Part shown: positions 8,679 to 17,915 of the stretch, piece by piece | Numbering within the stretch: the first letter of the stretch is position 1 | Layout of the letters: every line of letters begins with the position of its first letter | Assembly (NCBI RefSeq): GCF_013304825.1 | Contig: NZ_JAAWUO010000002.1 | Span: 186,001-250,000 of the forward strand | Length of the DNA: 64,000 nucleotides | Source of the DNA: Blautia schinkii | GTDB lineage: Bacteria > Bacillota > Clostridia > Lachnospirales > Lachnospiraceae | Direction of reading: 5' to 3' | Made by a program: the position numbers and the translations under genes | Notes under the pieces: model-generated | Seen by the model: the letters and a program-made list of their open reading frames with translations, nothing else | Databases searched by the model: none | What the model was told of the DNA's origin: nothing

Positions 8679-9443
8679 TTATCTGGTTACAATCACAGTA
8701 CTATACCCTGCATCTCTAAGTCTCTGTTCCATATTCACTGCATTTCCCAGCTGAAGATACGCCCCAACCTGAACCTTATAAAGATCATTTTCCTTCAAAA
8801 TAAAAGCAGGAAATCCCTGATCTACCAGCAGGTACAGCATCCTGTCTGCATTCTCTCTGTTTCGGAAAGCTCCTGTCTGAACACGATAATACAATGGAGA
8901 TTCCAATGTCTCCTCATCTAGTGTCCCCAGTATCGCATCTGCAATACTCTTTGCAATCTCCTGGAATTTTTCTTCAAAAAGCTGATTATCTTTATCCGAA
9001 TTAATAAATCCGGTTTCTATAAGGAGTGCCGGCATTTTGGTCCTGCGCAGTACTACAAGACCAGGACGTTCTTTCACTCCAAGTTCCTTAAATCCCAGCT
9101 CACCAAGTGCTCCTACAATATTTTCTGCCATTTGATACTTAATACCCTTCTTATCATAAACCAGCACTTCTACTCCATTGTATTGTCCGGGTTTCTGACT
9201 GCTGTTTCTGTGAAAAGAAATAAAATAATCTGCTCCAGCTTCATTGGCAAACCGTGCTTTTTCAAAAGGAGTCTGATAAATATCTGTATTTCGTGTGTAA
9301 ACTACATCTATTCCATTATCTTCCAGGATTTTGCCCACTGCAAGAGCAAGGCTCAGATTATCATCTTTTTCTTTACAGTCTTTATATATTGCACCTGGAT
9401 CTTCTCCGCCATGTCCGGCATCCAGTACGATCTTATATGCCAT
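8679..9443 (-). CDS. N-acetylmuramoyl-L-alanine amidase (Amidase_3) with C-terminal SPOR domain
   Basis: A zinc amidase that cleaves the lactyl-peptide bond of peptidoglycan. Of its 254 residues, the first 175 are Amidase_3: LDAGHGGEDPGA supplies the first zinc histidine, ISFHRNS a second, and LIETGFINSDKDN the catalytic glutamate. Residues about 180-254 form a SPOR domain (VQTGAFRNRENA ... VQVGAYLQLGNA), which binds denuded glycan strands. No signal peptide is visible, which is also true of the CwlC-type enzymes of sporulating Bacilli that lyse the mother cell from inside. That role is inferred, not shown. Confidence 0.92.
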   Translation of the reverse strand: MAYKIVLDAGHGGEDPGAIYKDCKEKDDNLSLALAVGKILEDNGIDVVYTRNTDIYQTPFEKARFANEAGADYFISFHRNSSQKPGQYNGVEVLVYDKKGIKYQMAENIVGALGELGFKELGVKERPGLVVLRRTKMPALLIETGFINSDKDNQLFEEKFQEIAKSIADAILGTLDEETLESPLYYRVQTGAFRNRENADRMLYLLVDQGFPAFILKENDLYKVQVGAYLQLGNAVNMEQRLRDAGYSTVIVTR

Positions 9444-9589
9444 TTCTTTATCCTCTCTAAATATCCACTCATAATAGGATATGTGCTGTTTTCTTTCGTG
9501 TGCGTCTCAAAAAACTTTTGACACTATAGATTCATTACCTGCCAATCATTTATATTTTCTCACTTAATGTACTTTCGCGTTAATTCTTC

Positions 9590-9618
9590 TTGACTTTTAA
9601 GTGTTAAAGCGTTATACT
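9590..9618 (+). promoter_or_regulatory. Sigma-A promoter of the ABC importer operon
   Basis: TTGACT and TATACT are separated by exactly 17 bp, about 60 bp before the binding-protein start. No T-box or riboswitch-like structure was found in the short leader. Confidence 0.85.
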
Positions 9619-9680
9619 AACTCAATCAGAGTTGCGCCAGTAAAAAAAGAGCGCAGCCATATCATGAGGAGGAAAACAAT

Positions 9681-10658
9681 ATGAAAAAGCGTATTTTAAC
9701 AGCTGTACTTGCAGCTGCTCTTGTAACAGGAACCTGTGCAGCCCCCGTAAGCGCGAAAGAAGAAAAAACTTATACGGTCGGCATCTGCCAGCTGGTTCAG
9801 CATGATGCACTGGATGCAGCAACAAAAGGTTTCGAAGATGCCATTACTGAAAAGATGGGCGATTCCGTAAAATTCGACGAGCAGAATGCACAGGGTGATT
9901 CCAATACCTGTTCCACTATCATCAATAGCTTTGTTTCTGAGGGAGCTGACCTGATTCTTGCTAATGCAACTGCATCTCTTCAGGCTGCTGCAGCAGGAAC
10001 ATCCGATATCCCGATCCTTGGAACAGCTGTTACCGAGTACGGTGTTGCTCTTGGAATCGATGATTTCGATGGAACTGTAGGCGGAAACATTTCCGGTACA
10101 TCTGACCTCGCTCCACTTGATGAGCAGGCTGATATGCTTCATGAACTTTTCCCTGATGCCAAGAATGTGGGACTTCTTTACTGCTCCGCAGAGCCAAACT
10201 CCCAGTATCAGGTAGACACTGTCAAGGACGCTCTTGAGAAGCTTGGATACACATGCGAGTATTACGCATTCTCCGATTCCAATGATCTTTCTTCTGTTGT
10301 TACCACAGCTGCCAATGACAGTGACGTAATTTATGTACCAACAGATAATACAGTTGCTTCCAACACAGAGATCATCAACAACATCTGTCTTCCGGCAAAA
10401 GTTCCTGTAATCGCAGGCGAGGAAGGTATCTGCCAGTCATGCGGTGTAGCAACACTTTCCATCAACTACTACGACCTTGGATACAAAACAGGTGAGATGG
10501 CAGTAAGTATTCTTCAGGATGGCGAAGACATCTCCAAAATGCCAATTGAGTATGCACCAAAATTCACAAAAGAATACAATAAAGACATCTGTGATGAGCT
10601 TGGAATCAAGATTCCAGACGGGTACGAAGCAATTAAAACAGAAGAAACAGCTGAATAA
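9681..10658 (+). CDS. ABC transporter substrate-binding protein (PF04392 family, TrpX-like)
   Basis: The extracellular binding protein of an importer, 325 residues. The signal peptide covers about residues 1-25, ending at VSA-KEE; there is a Cys at residue 20 but the surrounding motif is a poor lipobox, so lipid anchoring is uncertain. The mature part has the two-lobed type I binding fold of the ABC_sub_bind family (YTVGICQLVQHDALD near the start, LFPDAKNVGLLYCS in the middle, and a PVIAGEEG segment). Members of this family include tryptophan/aromatic amino acid binders; the ligand here cannot be read from sequence. It is first in an operon with its permease and ATPase. Confidence 0.9.
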   Translation: MKKRILTAVLAAALVTGTCAAPVSAKEEKTYTVGICQLVQHDALDAATKGFEDAITEKMGDSVKFDEQNAQGDSNTCSTIINSFVSEGADLILANATASLQAAAAGTSDIPILGTAVTEYGVALGIDDFDGTVGGNISGTSDLAPLDEQADMLHELFPDAKNVGLLYCSAEPNSQYQVDTVKDALEKLGYTCEYYAFSDSNDLSSVVTTAANDSDVIYVPTDNTVASNTEIINNICLPAKVPVIAGEEGICQSCGVATLSINYYDLGYKTGEMAVSILQDGEDISKMPIEYAPKFTKEYNKDICDELGIKIPDGYEAIKTEETAE

Positions 10659-10675
10659 TCAGTAAAAAACCTGTT

Positions 10676-10726
10676 ATGCACGGATACAGCGAGAAGGGAT
10701 TTCCCCTTCTCGCTGTTCGTGCATAA
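10676..10726 (+). promoter_or_regulatory. Intercistronic hairpin, likely mRNA stabiliser
   Basis: ATGCACG and ACAGCGAGAAGGG pair with CCCTTCTCGCTGT and CGTGCAT in a stem of about 20 bp, followed by A residues rather than a T-run. It sits between the binding-protein gene and the permease gene, where a 3'-exonuclease block would raise binding-protein output. Confidence 0.7.
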
Positions 10727-10746
10727 AAAAGAGGAGGATATTTAAT

Positions 10747-11661
10747 ATGCAGATCATGGGTTTAATCACTGCACTCCCAGGAGCTGCCGCGCAGGGGCTT
10801 ATCTGGGGAATCATGGCAATCGGCGTGTACATTACGTTCCGTATCCTTGACATTGCGGATCTTACCGTAGACGGAACCTTATGTACAGGTGGTGCTGTAT
10901 GTATCATGATGATGCTCAGCGGACACAATGTATGGATGTCTATGCTGGCAGCAACAGGAGCCGGTCTTCTGGCCGGACTTGCCACCGGTATTTTTCACAC
11001 TTTCATGGGAATCCCGGCCATCCTTGCCGGAATCCTGACACAGCTTTCCCTTTATTCTGTAAATCTTAAGATTATGGGAAAAGCAAACCAGGCAATCAAT
11101 GTTGACAAGTATAACCTGCTTGTTTCCCTTCGTCGTGTTAAAGGTGTTACACTGACACAAAACACACTTTTTATTGTAGCTATAATGATCTTGCTTCTGA
11201 TTGCTGTTCTCTACTGGTTCTTTGGAACAGAGCTTGGCTGCTCTTTACGTGCGACCGGATGTAATCCGAGCATGTCACGCGCACAAGGTATCAACACAGA
11301 CTTCAATAAAGTTCTCGGTCTGATGCTTTCCAACGGACTTGTTGCTCTTTCCGGTGCTCTCCTTACACAGTACCAGGGATTCGCAGATATCAATATGGGA
11401 CGAGGTTCCATCGTCATCGGCCTTGCCGCAGTCATCATTGGAGAAGCTATTTTCAGCCGTATTTTCCGCAACTTTGCGCTGAAACTTCTAAGCGTTGTAT
11501 TCGGTTCTATTCTCTACTATCTGGTTCTTCAGGTTGTTATCTGGATGGGTATTGATACAGACCTTCTGAAAATGCTTTCTGCTCTTGTTGTTGCACTGTT
11601 CCTTGCTTTCCCATATTGGAAAGGCAGATATTTCACAAAAGCCAAACAGGGAGGTAAATAA
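10747..11661 (+). CDS. ABC transporter permease (BPD_transp_2 type)
   Basis: A membrane subunit of 304 residues with eight or nine hydrophobic segments. It begins with GLITALPGAAAQGLIWGIMAIGVYITFR and contains the LDIADLTVDGTL segment typical of the permease family related to the LivH/RbsC type. It lies between its binding protein and ATPase; the stop is 2 bp before the ATPase start, so the two are probably translationally coupled. The substrate follows that of the binding protein. Confidence 0.9.
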   Translation: MQIMGLITALPGAAAQGLIWGIMAIGVYITFRILDIADLTVDGTLCTGGAVCIMMMLSGHNVWMSMLAATGAGLLAGLATGIFHTFMGIPAILAGILTQLSLYSVNLKIMGKANQAINVDKYNLLVSLRRVKGVTLTQNTLFIVAIMILLLIAVLYWFFGTELGCSLRATGCNPSMSRAQGINTDFNKVLGLMLSNGLVALSGALLTQYQGFADINMGRGSIVIGLAAVIIGEAIFSRIFRNFALKLLSVVFGSILYYLVLQVVIWMGIDTDLLKMLSALVVALFLAFPYWKGRYFTKAKQGGK

Positions 11662-11663
11662 TC

Positions 11664-12458
11664 ATGCTGGAATTAAAAGATATCCACAAAACATTTAATC
11701 CAGGCACCATCAATGAAAAGGTTGCCTTAAATGGCGTGAATCTCCACCTGAACGAAGGCGATTTTGTTACAGTCATCGGTGGAAATGGTGCCGGTAAATC
11801 TACAATGCTGAATGCCGTTGCCGGTGCCTGGCCAGTAGATTCCGGAAAGATCATTATCGGTGGAACAGATGTTACCAGACTTTCCGAATACAAAAGAGCA
11901 GCTTATCTTGGCCGTGTGTTCCAGGATCCTATGACAGGAACTGCTGCCACCATGGGTATTGAAGAGAATCTTGCTCTTGCAAAACGCCGCGGCAAATCCC
12001 GTCTTCTCCGTCCGGGCATCACTCGCCAGGAACGTGAAGAATACCATGAACTTCTGAAAATCCTTGGTCTTGGTCTTGAGGATCGTCTTACTTCAAAGGT
12101 AGGTCTCCTTTCCGGCGGACAGCGTCAGGCTCTGACGCTTCTTATGGCCACTTTGAAGAAACCTCAGCTTCTTCTTCTGGATGAGCACACAGCTGCCCTT
12201 GACCCGAAAACTGCCGCCAAAGTTCTTGAGATCACAGATATGATCGTAAACCGTGATCACCTCACAACCATGATGATCACTCACAACATGCGTGATGCCA
12301 TCACCCACGGCAACCGCCTGATCATGATGTGGGAAGGAAAGATTATCCTGGACATCCAGGGTGAAGAGAAAAAGAAACTTACTGTAAAAAATCTTCTTGA
12401 TAAATTCGAGGAAGCAAGCGGTGAGGAATTTTCCAATGATTCTGCGCTGCTCAGCTAG
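11664..12458 (+). CDS. ABC transporter ATP-binding protein
   Basis: The cytoplasmic motor of the importer, 264 residues. Walker A is GGNGAGKST near residues 38-46, the signature is LLSGGQRQAL near 148, Walker B is LLLLDEHTAALD with a His in place of the usual Pro after the Glu, and the switch histidine is in MMITHN. It ends the operon, and a terminator hairpin follows. Confidence 0.93.
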   Translation: MLELKDIHKTFNPGTINEKVALNGVNLHLNEGDFVTVIGGNGAGKSTMLNAVAGAWPVDSGKIIIGGTDVTRLSEYKRAAYLGRVFQDPMTGTAATMGIEENLALAKRRGKSRLLRPGITRQEREEYHELLKILGLGLEDRLTSKVGLLSGGQRQALTLLMATLKKPQLLLLDEHTAALDPKTAAKVLEITDMIVNRDHLTTMMITHNMRDAITHGNRLIMMWEGKIILDIQGEEKKKLTVKNLLDKFEEASGEEFSNDSALLS

Positions 12459-12541
12459 AAGAGTTTCATAATCAGTCTGCACACTCTGTATATTGCTTTT
12501 AACAGGGAACTTACTTGATCTGATCAAATACATATTATATA

Positions 12542-12604
12542 GAAAGAACCAGAAGAAATTTCATTATTTGTACTATGAGATTTAATCCGGTTCTTTCTTT
12601 TTTC
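12542..12604. terminator. Bidirectional terminator between the ABC operon and the convergent DUF5688 gene
   Basis: GAAAGAACC pairs with GGTTCTTTC, with a second inner pairing ATTTCAT/ATGAGAT, and a T-run follows on the plus strand. It lies between two converging genes. Confidence 0.75.
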
Positions 12605-12622
12605 GAACTTTTTCTGATTTTC

Positions 12623-13555
12623 TTACTTTATTTCTACTGTAAATTCCCCGTTCATTCTGCTGTAACGATAAATAGATGAAGTAAGATAATCTTCTTTTGG
12701 TGTTGCCTTTTTTATTGTATCCAGAAGAACTCCTTGCAAATCCTCTGGATAGACAACTTCAGTACTGTGTACCATCACTTCATGAATACTGGTAAACACC
12801 AGATATAAATCAGATTCCAGAAGCTCTGCCAGCCGTCTGGCCACTCCAGGAAGAAAAATCGCTGTAGCTCCATTGGTACGTTTTTCCGTGCTGAGACAAT
12901 TTCCGGAAATGCCCCTGTTCGGTTTATATTGACTCAGAATATCCATGAAATTGTCTCCCGCATATTCCTTATCAAAGAGCATTTTTTCCCAGTGATAGAT
13001 TCTTGGCGGACTGATAAAATAAGTATTCACAAGAGCTGACTCAAAAACAACCTCTCTGTCTTTTCCCCACTTTTCCAAAAATTTGTCTTTAACTTTTGTA
13101 CTTAAAATATAGCCTTCTTTTTCCCCTGCGAGATAATAAAGAACAAGTGCAATATCCCCTACCTGATGATAAATCGTATCTTTCAGCACATCTCTGTTTT
13201 TATCTGCATTAAGAAGCCTGATAAAGAGCCTTCCTTTTATTTTCTCATAATTATCCATATTTTCAACATCACAGACTACACAGGTCTCCCTGGCATTTTT
13301 GATTTCCCGGATACAATCGTGGATGATATTCTCAAGCTTGTGTTCCTGACAGTATCTTTCATAAAGTTCTTCTGTATGCAGCCCGCAGACCTGGCGTGTT
13401 TTGTCAACAGATCCGCACTCCACAAAAAGCCTGTCTCCTGTGCAGCCATACATCTCTCCTTTCCTGGCGAAATATATCTTCCCTTCCTCAAGCTCCATAG
13501 CTGCAAGAAGAAGTTTTCTCAGATCCGTAATAAAAGTTTCATATCCATTTTCCAT
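12623..13555 (-). CDS. DUF5688 family protein (chromosomal copy)
   Basis: A 310-residue protein of unknown function. The start MENGYETF follows AAAGGAAAG; an upstream in-frame ATG adds 14 residues but has no good site. It has no signal peptide or membrane segment. Family marks are RLFIRLLNADKNRDVL in the middle and VFTSIHEVMVHS near the C-terminus. A second member with the same marks lies on the mobilizable element at 42.5-43.4 kb. DUF5688 proteins are common in Lachnospiraceae, and nothing in the neighbours explains this one. Confidence 0.8.
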   Translation of the reverse strand: MENGYETFITDLRKLLLAAMELEEGKIYFARKGEMYGCTGDRLFVECGSVDKTRQVCGLHTEELYERYCQEHKLENIIHDCIREIKNARETCVVCDVENMDNYEKIKGRLFIRLLNADKNRDVLKDTIYHQVGDIALVLYYLAGEKEGYILSTKVKDKFLEKWGKDREVVFESALVNTYFISPPRIYHWEKMLFDKEYAGDNFMDILSQYKPNRGISGNCLSTEKRTNGATAIFLPGVARRLAELLESDLYLVFTSIHEVMVHSTEVVYPEDLQGVLLDTIKKATPKEDYLTSSIYRYSRMNGEFTVEIK

Positions 13556-13769
13556 ATTCTGCTTTCCTTTCTGCGAAACATGCGGACGAATGTCCATGAT
13601 AAGATAGATGACTATACATCGTATAAATTAATGTACAGTCTTAGATTGAATTGAATTAATAGATCTGTAAGAGATTTTTTCGTGCAGAAAACAGATGCTT
13701 TCTGCTGAGTTGTCTGCTGTATGGAACAGTATAAAAGATATTTTCACATTTGTAAAGAAGTTTTCATCG

Positions 13770-13800
13770 ACAGAAAAAGCAGCCGAAAGCTGCTCTTTAC
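13770..13800 (-). terminator. Terminator after the phosphatase gene
   Basis: AGCAGC and GCTGCT around a five-base loop, then TTTTTCTG on the minus strand, about 50 bp past the phosphatase stop. Confidence 0.7.
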
Positions 13801-13847
13801 TGTCACATTTATTTTGTTATTTTTGCTCTATGTCTGATATGGGAATC

Positions 13848-14318
13848 TCAGTGCCGAATTTTCCCCTGTTCTTCCAAATATCTCAGAAATCCCTCACAAC
13901 CTTCCATAACATCTTCATAAGTCGCATCAAAATTTCCTGTATACCAGGGATCCGCAATATCCCTTCCAGAACCTGCAAATGTAAGAAACTTATATATCTT
14001 ACCTTCCGGATCATTTTTCAACATTCTGTTAAGATTACGGATATTTGCAGAATCCATACCAATGATATAATCAGAATTAATGTAATCTGTCCATGTTATC
14101 TGCTTGGCCCTGTGCGGCACTAATGGGATTCCTGCTTCTTTTAACTTGTTTACTGTTCCTCTGTGCGGTGGATTGCCGATTTCTTCTCTGCTTGTTGCAA
14201 AACTGTCGATAACAAACTGATCTGCCAGGCCCAGGCATTTTACTTTGTGGGTAAAAACACTCTCGGCAAGAGTTGATCTGCAAATATTGCCGTGGCAAAT
14301 GAAAAGTATTTTAATCAT
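13848..14318 (-). CDS. Low-molecular-weight protein-tyrosine phosphatase
   Basis: A phosphatase of 156 residues that removes phosphate from protein tyrosine (or sometimes arginine). The P-loop CHGNICRS is at residues 8-15, with the nucleophilic Cys8 and Arg14. The general-acid loop is DPWYTGNF near residue 122. The length is normal for the family. AAGGAG lies about 11 bases before the ATG. In Firmicutes such enzymes often partner a tyrosine kinase for capsule control, but no kinase is nearby. Confidence 0.93.
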   Translation of the reverse strand: MIKILFICHGNICRSTLAESVFTHKVKCLGLADQFVIDSFATSREEIGNPPHRGTVNKLKEAGIPLVPHRAKQITWTDYINSDYIIGMDSANIRNLNRMLKNDPEGKIYKFLTFAGSGRDIADPWYTGNFDATYEDVMEGCEGFLRYLEEQGKIRH

Positions 14319-14481
14319 CTATCTTAAACTCCTTGATTTTGCTTGATTTCCTTGATATATCAAGGTTTTTAGGTGATTGGCATTTCTTTGTTGCCGTGGC
14401 ATATCGTAGCATAAGTTGGTATATCTTTGACCCCAAAAGTAGTACAAAAAGTAGTAATTTGATCTCGATTTCACGGTTTTA

Positions 14482-14718
14482 CTACTCGCCATTTACGACC
14501 CGTTTCAGCTCGTTTTCGGCGTCCTCAAAGGCCAGATGGGTGTAGGTGTTCAAGGTAACTCCGATATCCGAATGTCCCATGAGGTATTGTAGGGTTTTAG
14601 GGTTCATGCCACTCTTAGCCATGTTAGAACAATAAGTGTGCCTGCACACATGTGGATGTGTCAAGTATAGGACAAAAAAATTTATTTTTTTCTGCCGAAG
14701 ACTATCTGACGCTTCCAT
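14482..14718 (-). pseudogene. C-terminal fragment of a tyrosine recombinase (integrase remnant)
   Basis: Only the last 60 or so residues of an integrase remain: HVCRHTYCSNMAKSGMNPK, LMGHSDIGVTLNTYTH, which hold the catalytic H-x-x-R, the H/W position and the Tyr nucleophile. The N-terminal arm-binding and core domains are gone; the first 20 residues before the match (MEASDSLRQKKINFF) do not look like integrase. It marks an element that once integrated next to the phosphatase gene. Confidence 0.85.
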
Positions 14719-14774
14719 CAGGTAGTCCCAGCACCTTTATTATCTTCTGATAAGTTATTTTTGTCCTGCTCAAG

Positions 14775-16012
14775 TTATCTCTGTTCTGAAAAAATATCGT
14801 CAAAATTCCATTCGATTTCAATTTCATCCTGACTATGAACACGGATCACCTTGATAATCTCACGCAGCTTCTCTGTATCGAACTTCTGAATTCCCAAGAA
14901 ATCTTTTAGTTTTATTTTATCAGAAAGTTCATTTTGTTCAAGAAGCTTTTTGCTATTCTCCGCATCTTCTATTTTTCGTTTGATTTTCTCCAGCTGTACA
15001 CTTATCTTTTCAGCTCTCTGCTTATACAAATCACGATCTATACGACCATCTTTGTAATCATCATAGAGTTTCATCTTTTCCGAGGTCAACTGTCGGCTCT
15101 GTTTTTGCAATTCTGTAGTATTGATCTCTTTGTATTCACATTGCCTTTTGGAAGATACTTTCTTTTCTTTTTCCAACATTGACGCTGCATACTGATGGAC
15201 AAGCCCAAGGATATTCTCCTCCATCGGTTCTCTACGAATCACCAGACTTCAGCACACAGGATCTCCATTGGTTCGGGCATCTGAGCATTTCAGCAGATGC
15301 TCTTTTTCTTTTAGTAAAGAATGCCCACAGTTGGCACATAGCAGCAATGCCGGCTGTTTTTTACGTCTTTCCAGAGTAAAATTGGTGCGTGATTTCGCAA
15401 CACTTCTCTTCTTTTTCGGATGCATTTCATTTGCTTTTTCAAACAATTGCCTGTCTATAATTGCCGTATGGTGATTTTCCAGGCGAACCCATTCTGTTTC
15501 ATCATTCAGAACTGCTTTATGGCCAGTATGCATACTGCAACGTGTTTTGCCCCAGATTCTGGTTCCAATATAAATCTCATCCCGGACAATTGCCGCTACT
15601 GTCGTAGCACTCCAGTGTTTCTTTTTGATCGTGTCAAACCTCTGGAACTGCACCTGATCCCCTCTTGATAATTTCTGCTCATCACAAGTGGCAATCGCCT
15701 GTCTGTTCAATTTCCTTGTAATATCTGCAAAACTTGTTCCCTCCGCTGCCATCCGAAAAATCATTTTCACGACTTTTGCGGCTTCCGGATCAACTTCCAG
15801 CCTTCCATCTTTTCCTTTTTTATAGCCATATCTGGCATTTACCGGAAGGCGTGTGCCATTTTTTGTTCTTGTCTGCATTGCTGATGAAATTTTCTTGGAC
15901 AATCCAGACTATACATATTGTATACCAGATTCTGCAATGCTACATTCATTCCACCAGTCATTCCGCTGCTTGATGCACTGTCATAGCTGTCATTAATCGA
16001 AATAAATCGAAT
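14775..16012 (-). pseudogene. Large serine recombinase remnant (frameshifted, catalytic domain missing)
   Basis: The order of remnants on the minus strand is: a scrap of the resolvase domain end (RFISINDSYDSASSSG, LVYNMYS) near 15.9-16.0 kb; a frame change at about 15.90 kb; a recombinase DNA-binding domain (ARYGYKKGKDGRLEVDPE) and a zinc ribbon (CANCGHSLLKEKEHLLKC, residues about 192-209 of that piece) ending at a stop at 15249; and, in another frame, the C-terminal coiled coil (QLTSEKMKLYDDYKDGRID) that ends at 14775. The catalytic serine region is absent, so it cannot be active. Confidence 0.85.
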
Positions 16013-16065
16013 CTGTATGAAGAAATGAAAATATACTAAAGGCTTCCTCAAATATAGAAGCGAAA

Positions 16066-16100
16066 GGGCGTAAATGCATTCACATTTACGCCCTCTTTTT
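16066..16100. terminator. Terminator after traX
   Basis: GGGCGTAAATG and CATTTACGCCC form a perfect 11-bp stem with a six-base loop, flanked by T-rich sequence on both strands. Confidence 0.85.
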
Positions 16101-16812
16101 AAATTCCAAGATACATTCTTATGATTCCTAAAATCAGCAAATGCACCGGATAGAAAAGATAATTTACTAACTTATTCTGTTTTCCACGCTCTCCATTGTA
16201 AGTAAGTGTCAGTCCAAATCCAAGCAGAGCCCACGGCTCTTTAAACATAGAGATGTAACAAAACGGAATTCCAAGTGCCCATCTCTCATGAAAAATATAA
16301 CAGAAATAACCGATCAGTACCGCATGATGTTCGTAGTCCAGACTTGCATTCATTGCTACAATGCACAACACCGCTACAATGAGAAATGATACGAAATACC
16401 ACAAAGCCTTCGGTAGTGACGCCATCTTTTCTTTCAGTACATCGATCACCCAGATCATAGCAAGCACAAGTGCCAGTGTAAACATAATATTGTTCCAGTT
16501 GATTTCAACAAATCTAGCCGATGTGCACATATCAAACGGAACCTCTGATATCACTCCAAATACAAGAAGTGTAACTAAATATCTCCATTTAGTGCTTGTG
16601 TGGAAATATCCTTCCACAAGAAGGAAGATAAATATCGGGAAAGCGATTCTTCCTAAAATATCAAAAAAATCACTCAATCGATTCAATGCTCCTCCATCCA
16701 GATTTGGATAGATCAATGCCTTATTCGTATGGTCAATGAACATCGATAAAAAAGCGATATATTTCAATTGCGCTCCTGAGAATATCTTGATTCGTTCTTT
16801 TATATTGTTCAT
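16099..16812 (-). CDS. TraX family membrane protein
   Basis: A 237-residue polytopic protein beginning after FSGAQLKYIAFLSMFIDHTNKAL, the typical opening of the TraX family with the conserved IDH. There are about seven or eight membrane segments, and RIAFPIFIFLLVEGYFHT and VPFDMCTS are family marks. The founding member acetylates F pilin; in Firmicutes the family is chromosomal and is thought to acylate surface or secreted partners, with no substrate known here. The gene appears intact within the decayed region. Confidence 0.88.
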   Translation of the reverse strand: MNNIKERIKIFSGAQLKYIAFLSMFIDHTNKALIYPNLDGGALNRLSDFFDILGRIAFPIFIFLLVEGYFHTSTKWRYLVTLLVFGVISEVPFDMCTSARFVEINWNNIMFTLALVLAMIWVIDVLKEKMASLPKALWYFVSFLIVAVLCIVAMNASLDYEHHAVLIGYFCYIFHERWALGIPFCYISMFKEPWALLGFGLTLTYNGERGKQNKLVNYLFYPVHLLILGIIRMYLGI

Positions 16813-16848
16813 AAGTTTTTCTTTTCAGACACCTTTCTTAATTCTATT

Positions 16849-17391
16849 CTAGTAATTTTCTGCGTGAAGCTCAAAGTAGCTCTGTGGATGCGCGCATACC
16901 GGACAGACTTCAGGGGCTTTCGTTCCAACTACAATATGTCCACAGTTGCGGCATTCCCATACCTTCACTTCGCTCTTCTCAAACATCTGCGCAGTTTCAA
17001 TGTTCTTAAGAAGTGCACGATATCTCTCCTCATGGTGCTTTTCAATTTCTCCTACTGCTCTAAATTTTGCTGCAAGCTCAGGGAAACCTTCTTCCTCTGC
17101 TGTTTTAGCAAAGCCATCATACATATCTGTCCACTCGTAGTTCTCTCCTTCTACAGCAGCAGCTAAGTTTTCTTTTGTATCACCAATTCCTGCTAATTCC
17201 TTGAACCACATCTTAGCATGCTCTTTCTCATTGTCTGCTGTTTTTAAAAATAATGCTGACATCTACTCGTAGCCTTCCTTTTTCGCTACGGATGCAAAAT
17301 AAGTATACTTATTTCTTGCCTGTGATTCTCCTGTAAATGCCTCCTGTAAATTTTTTTCTGTCTGTGTTCCTGTGTACTTGTTAGCAGCCAT
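16849..17391 (-). pseudogene. rbr: Rubrerythrin interrupted by an in-frame amber codon
   Basis: Rubrerythrin is a diiron peroxidase that removes hydrogen peroxide in anaerobes. The gene starts at an ATG giving MAANKYTGTQTEKNLQ and reads intact for 42 codons to KKEGYE, then has TAG where the family has Gln, then continues in the same frame for 137 codons. The second part includes EKEHAKMW, the second diiron helix pair ([10 protein letters not shown]) and the C-terminal rubredoxin-like knuckles CRNCG and CPVCAHP. No frameshift is present; a single C-to-T change explains it. Restart at the ATG right after the stop would lose the first iron ligands. It lies downstream of a truncated PerR-like gene. 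Confidence 0.88.
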
Positions 17392-17454
17392 CTCTTTTAC
17401 CTCCGTTTTCTTTACTACTATTTCAAAATCTCATGCCATCATTTACATAAATGC

Positions 17455-17750
17455 TTAATAGATTTGCCCATCCTTTATCTTTTTCTGGCATTTCGGACAA
17501 ATACCTTTAAATAATATGTCATATCCTAAAAAGTCCGTTCCATGTGTATCATGAATTTTTTCTAGCAAGCCCAATATTTCATCCATATCCACATCTGAAA
17601 TCTCACCGCAGTTTACACACCTCACATGGTAATGGTTCTTTAATGTAAGGTCGAACCGATTAGGTCCATCCGGAACTTCCACTTTTCTTAAATTACCTTC
17701 TTCTACCAATATGTCGAGATTTCTATATACAGTCCCTTTGCCGATTGTAG
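17455..17750 (-). pseudogene. PerR/Fur family regulator, N-terminus missing
   Basis: The frame reads PTIGKGTVYRNLDILVEEGN, the end of the Fur-type winged helix, then the dimer domain NHYHVRCVNCGEISDVD and the CPKC zinc motif at the C-terminus. Before PTIGKG the sequence stops resembling the family and no start codon with a ribosome site is present, so about 50 N-terminal residues are lost. A short 84-residue reading could begin at a TTG. PerR next to rubrerythrin is a common peroxide-response pair; both are damaged here. Confidence 0.83.
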
Positions 17751-17869
17751 GACAGAATTATCTAGTTTGCCGATTTCCATATTATAGCTTTAATACTTAT
17801 GCAAAAAAACTGGTTTTATTATATATAGCACTCTACTGTACACAAGAAAAACATTACCGTTTTAAAGTT

Positions 17870-17915
17870 CAAAAATAAAAAAAGAACAGCCGATACATAT
17901 ACTCGAACTGTTCTT
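17870..17915 (-). terminator. Terminator after the XRE regulator
   Basis: AAGAACAG and CTGTTCTT with an 18-base loop, followed on the minus strand by a long T-run. Confidence 0.8.

Noticed and set aside
9519-9680. T-box or tryptophan-type leader in front of the ABC operon
   Set aside because: The leader after the promoter is only about 60 bp and shows no T-box sequence or matching hairpins.
14350-14365. Palindrome CCTTGATATATCAAGG as an att site of the decayed integrase
   Set aside because: No second copy was found at the other edge of the region, so a simple terminator-like palindrome is as likely.
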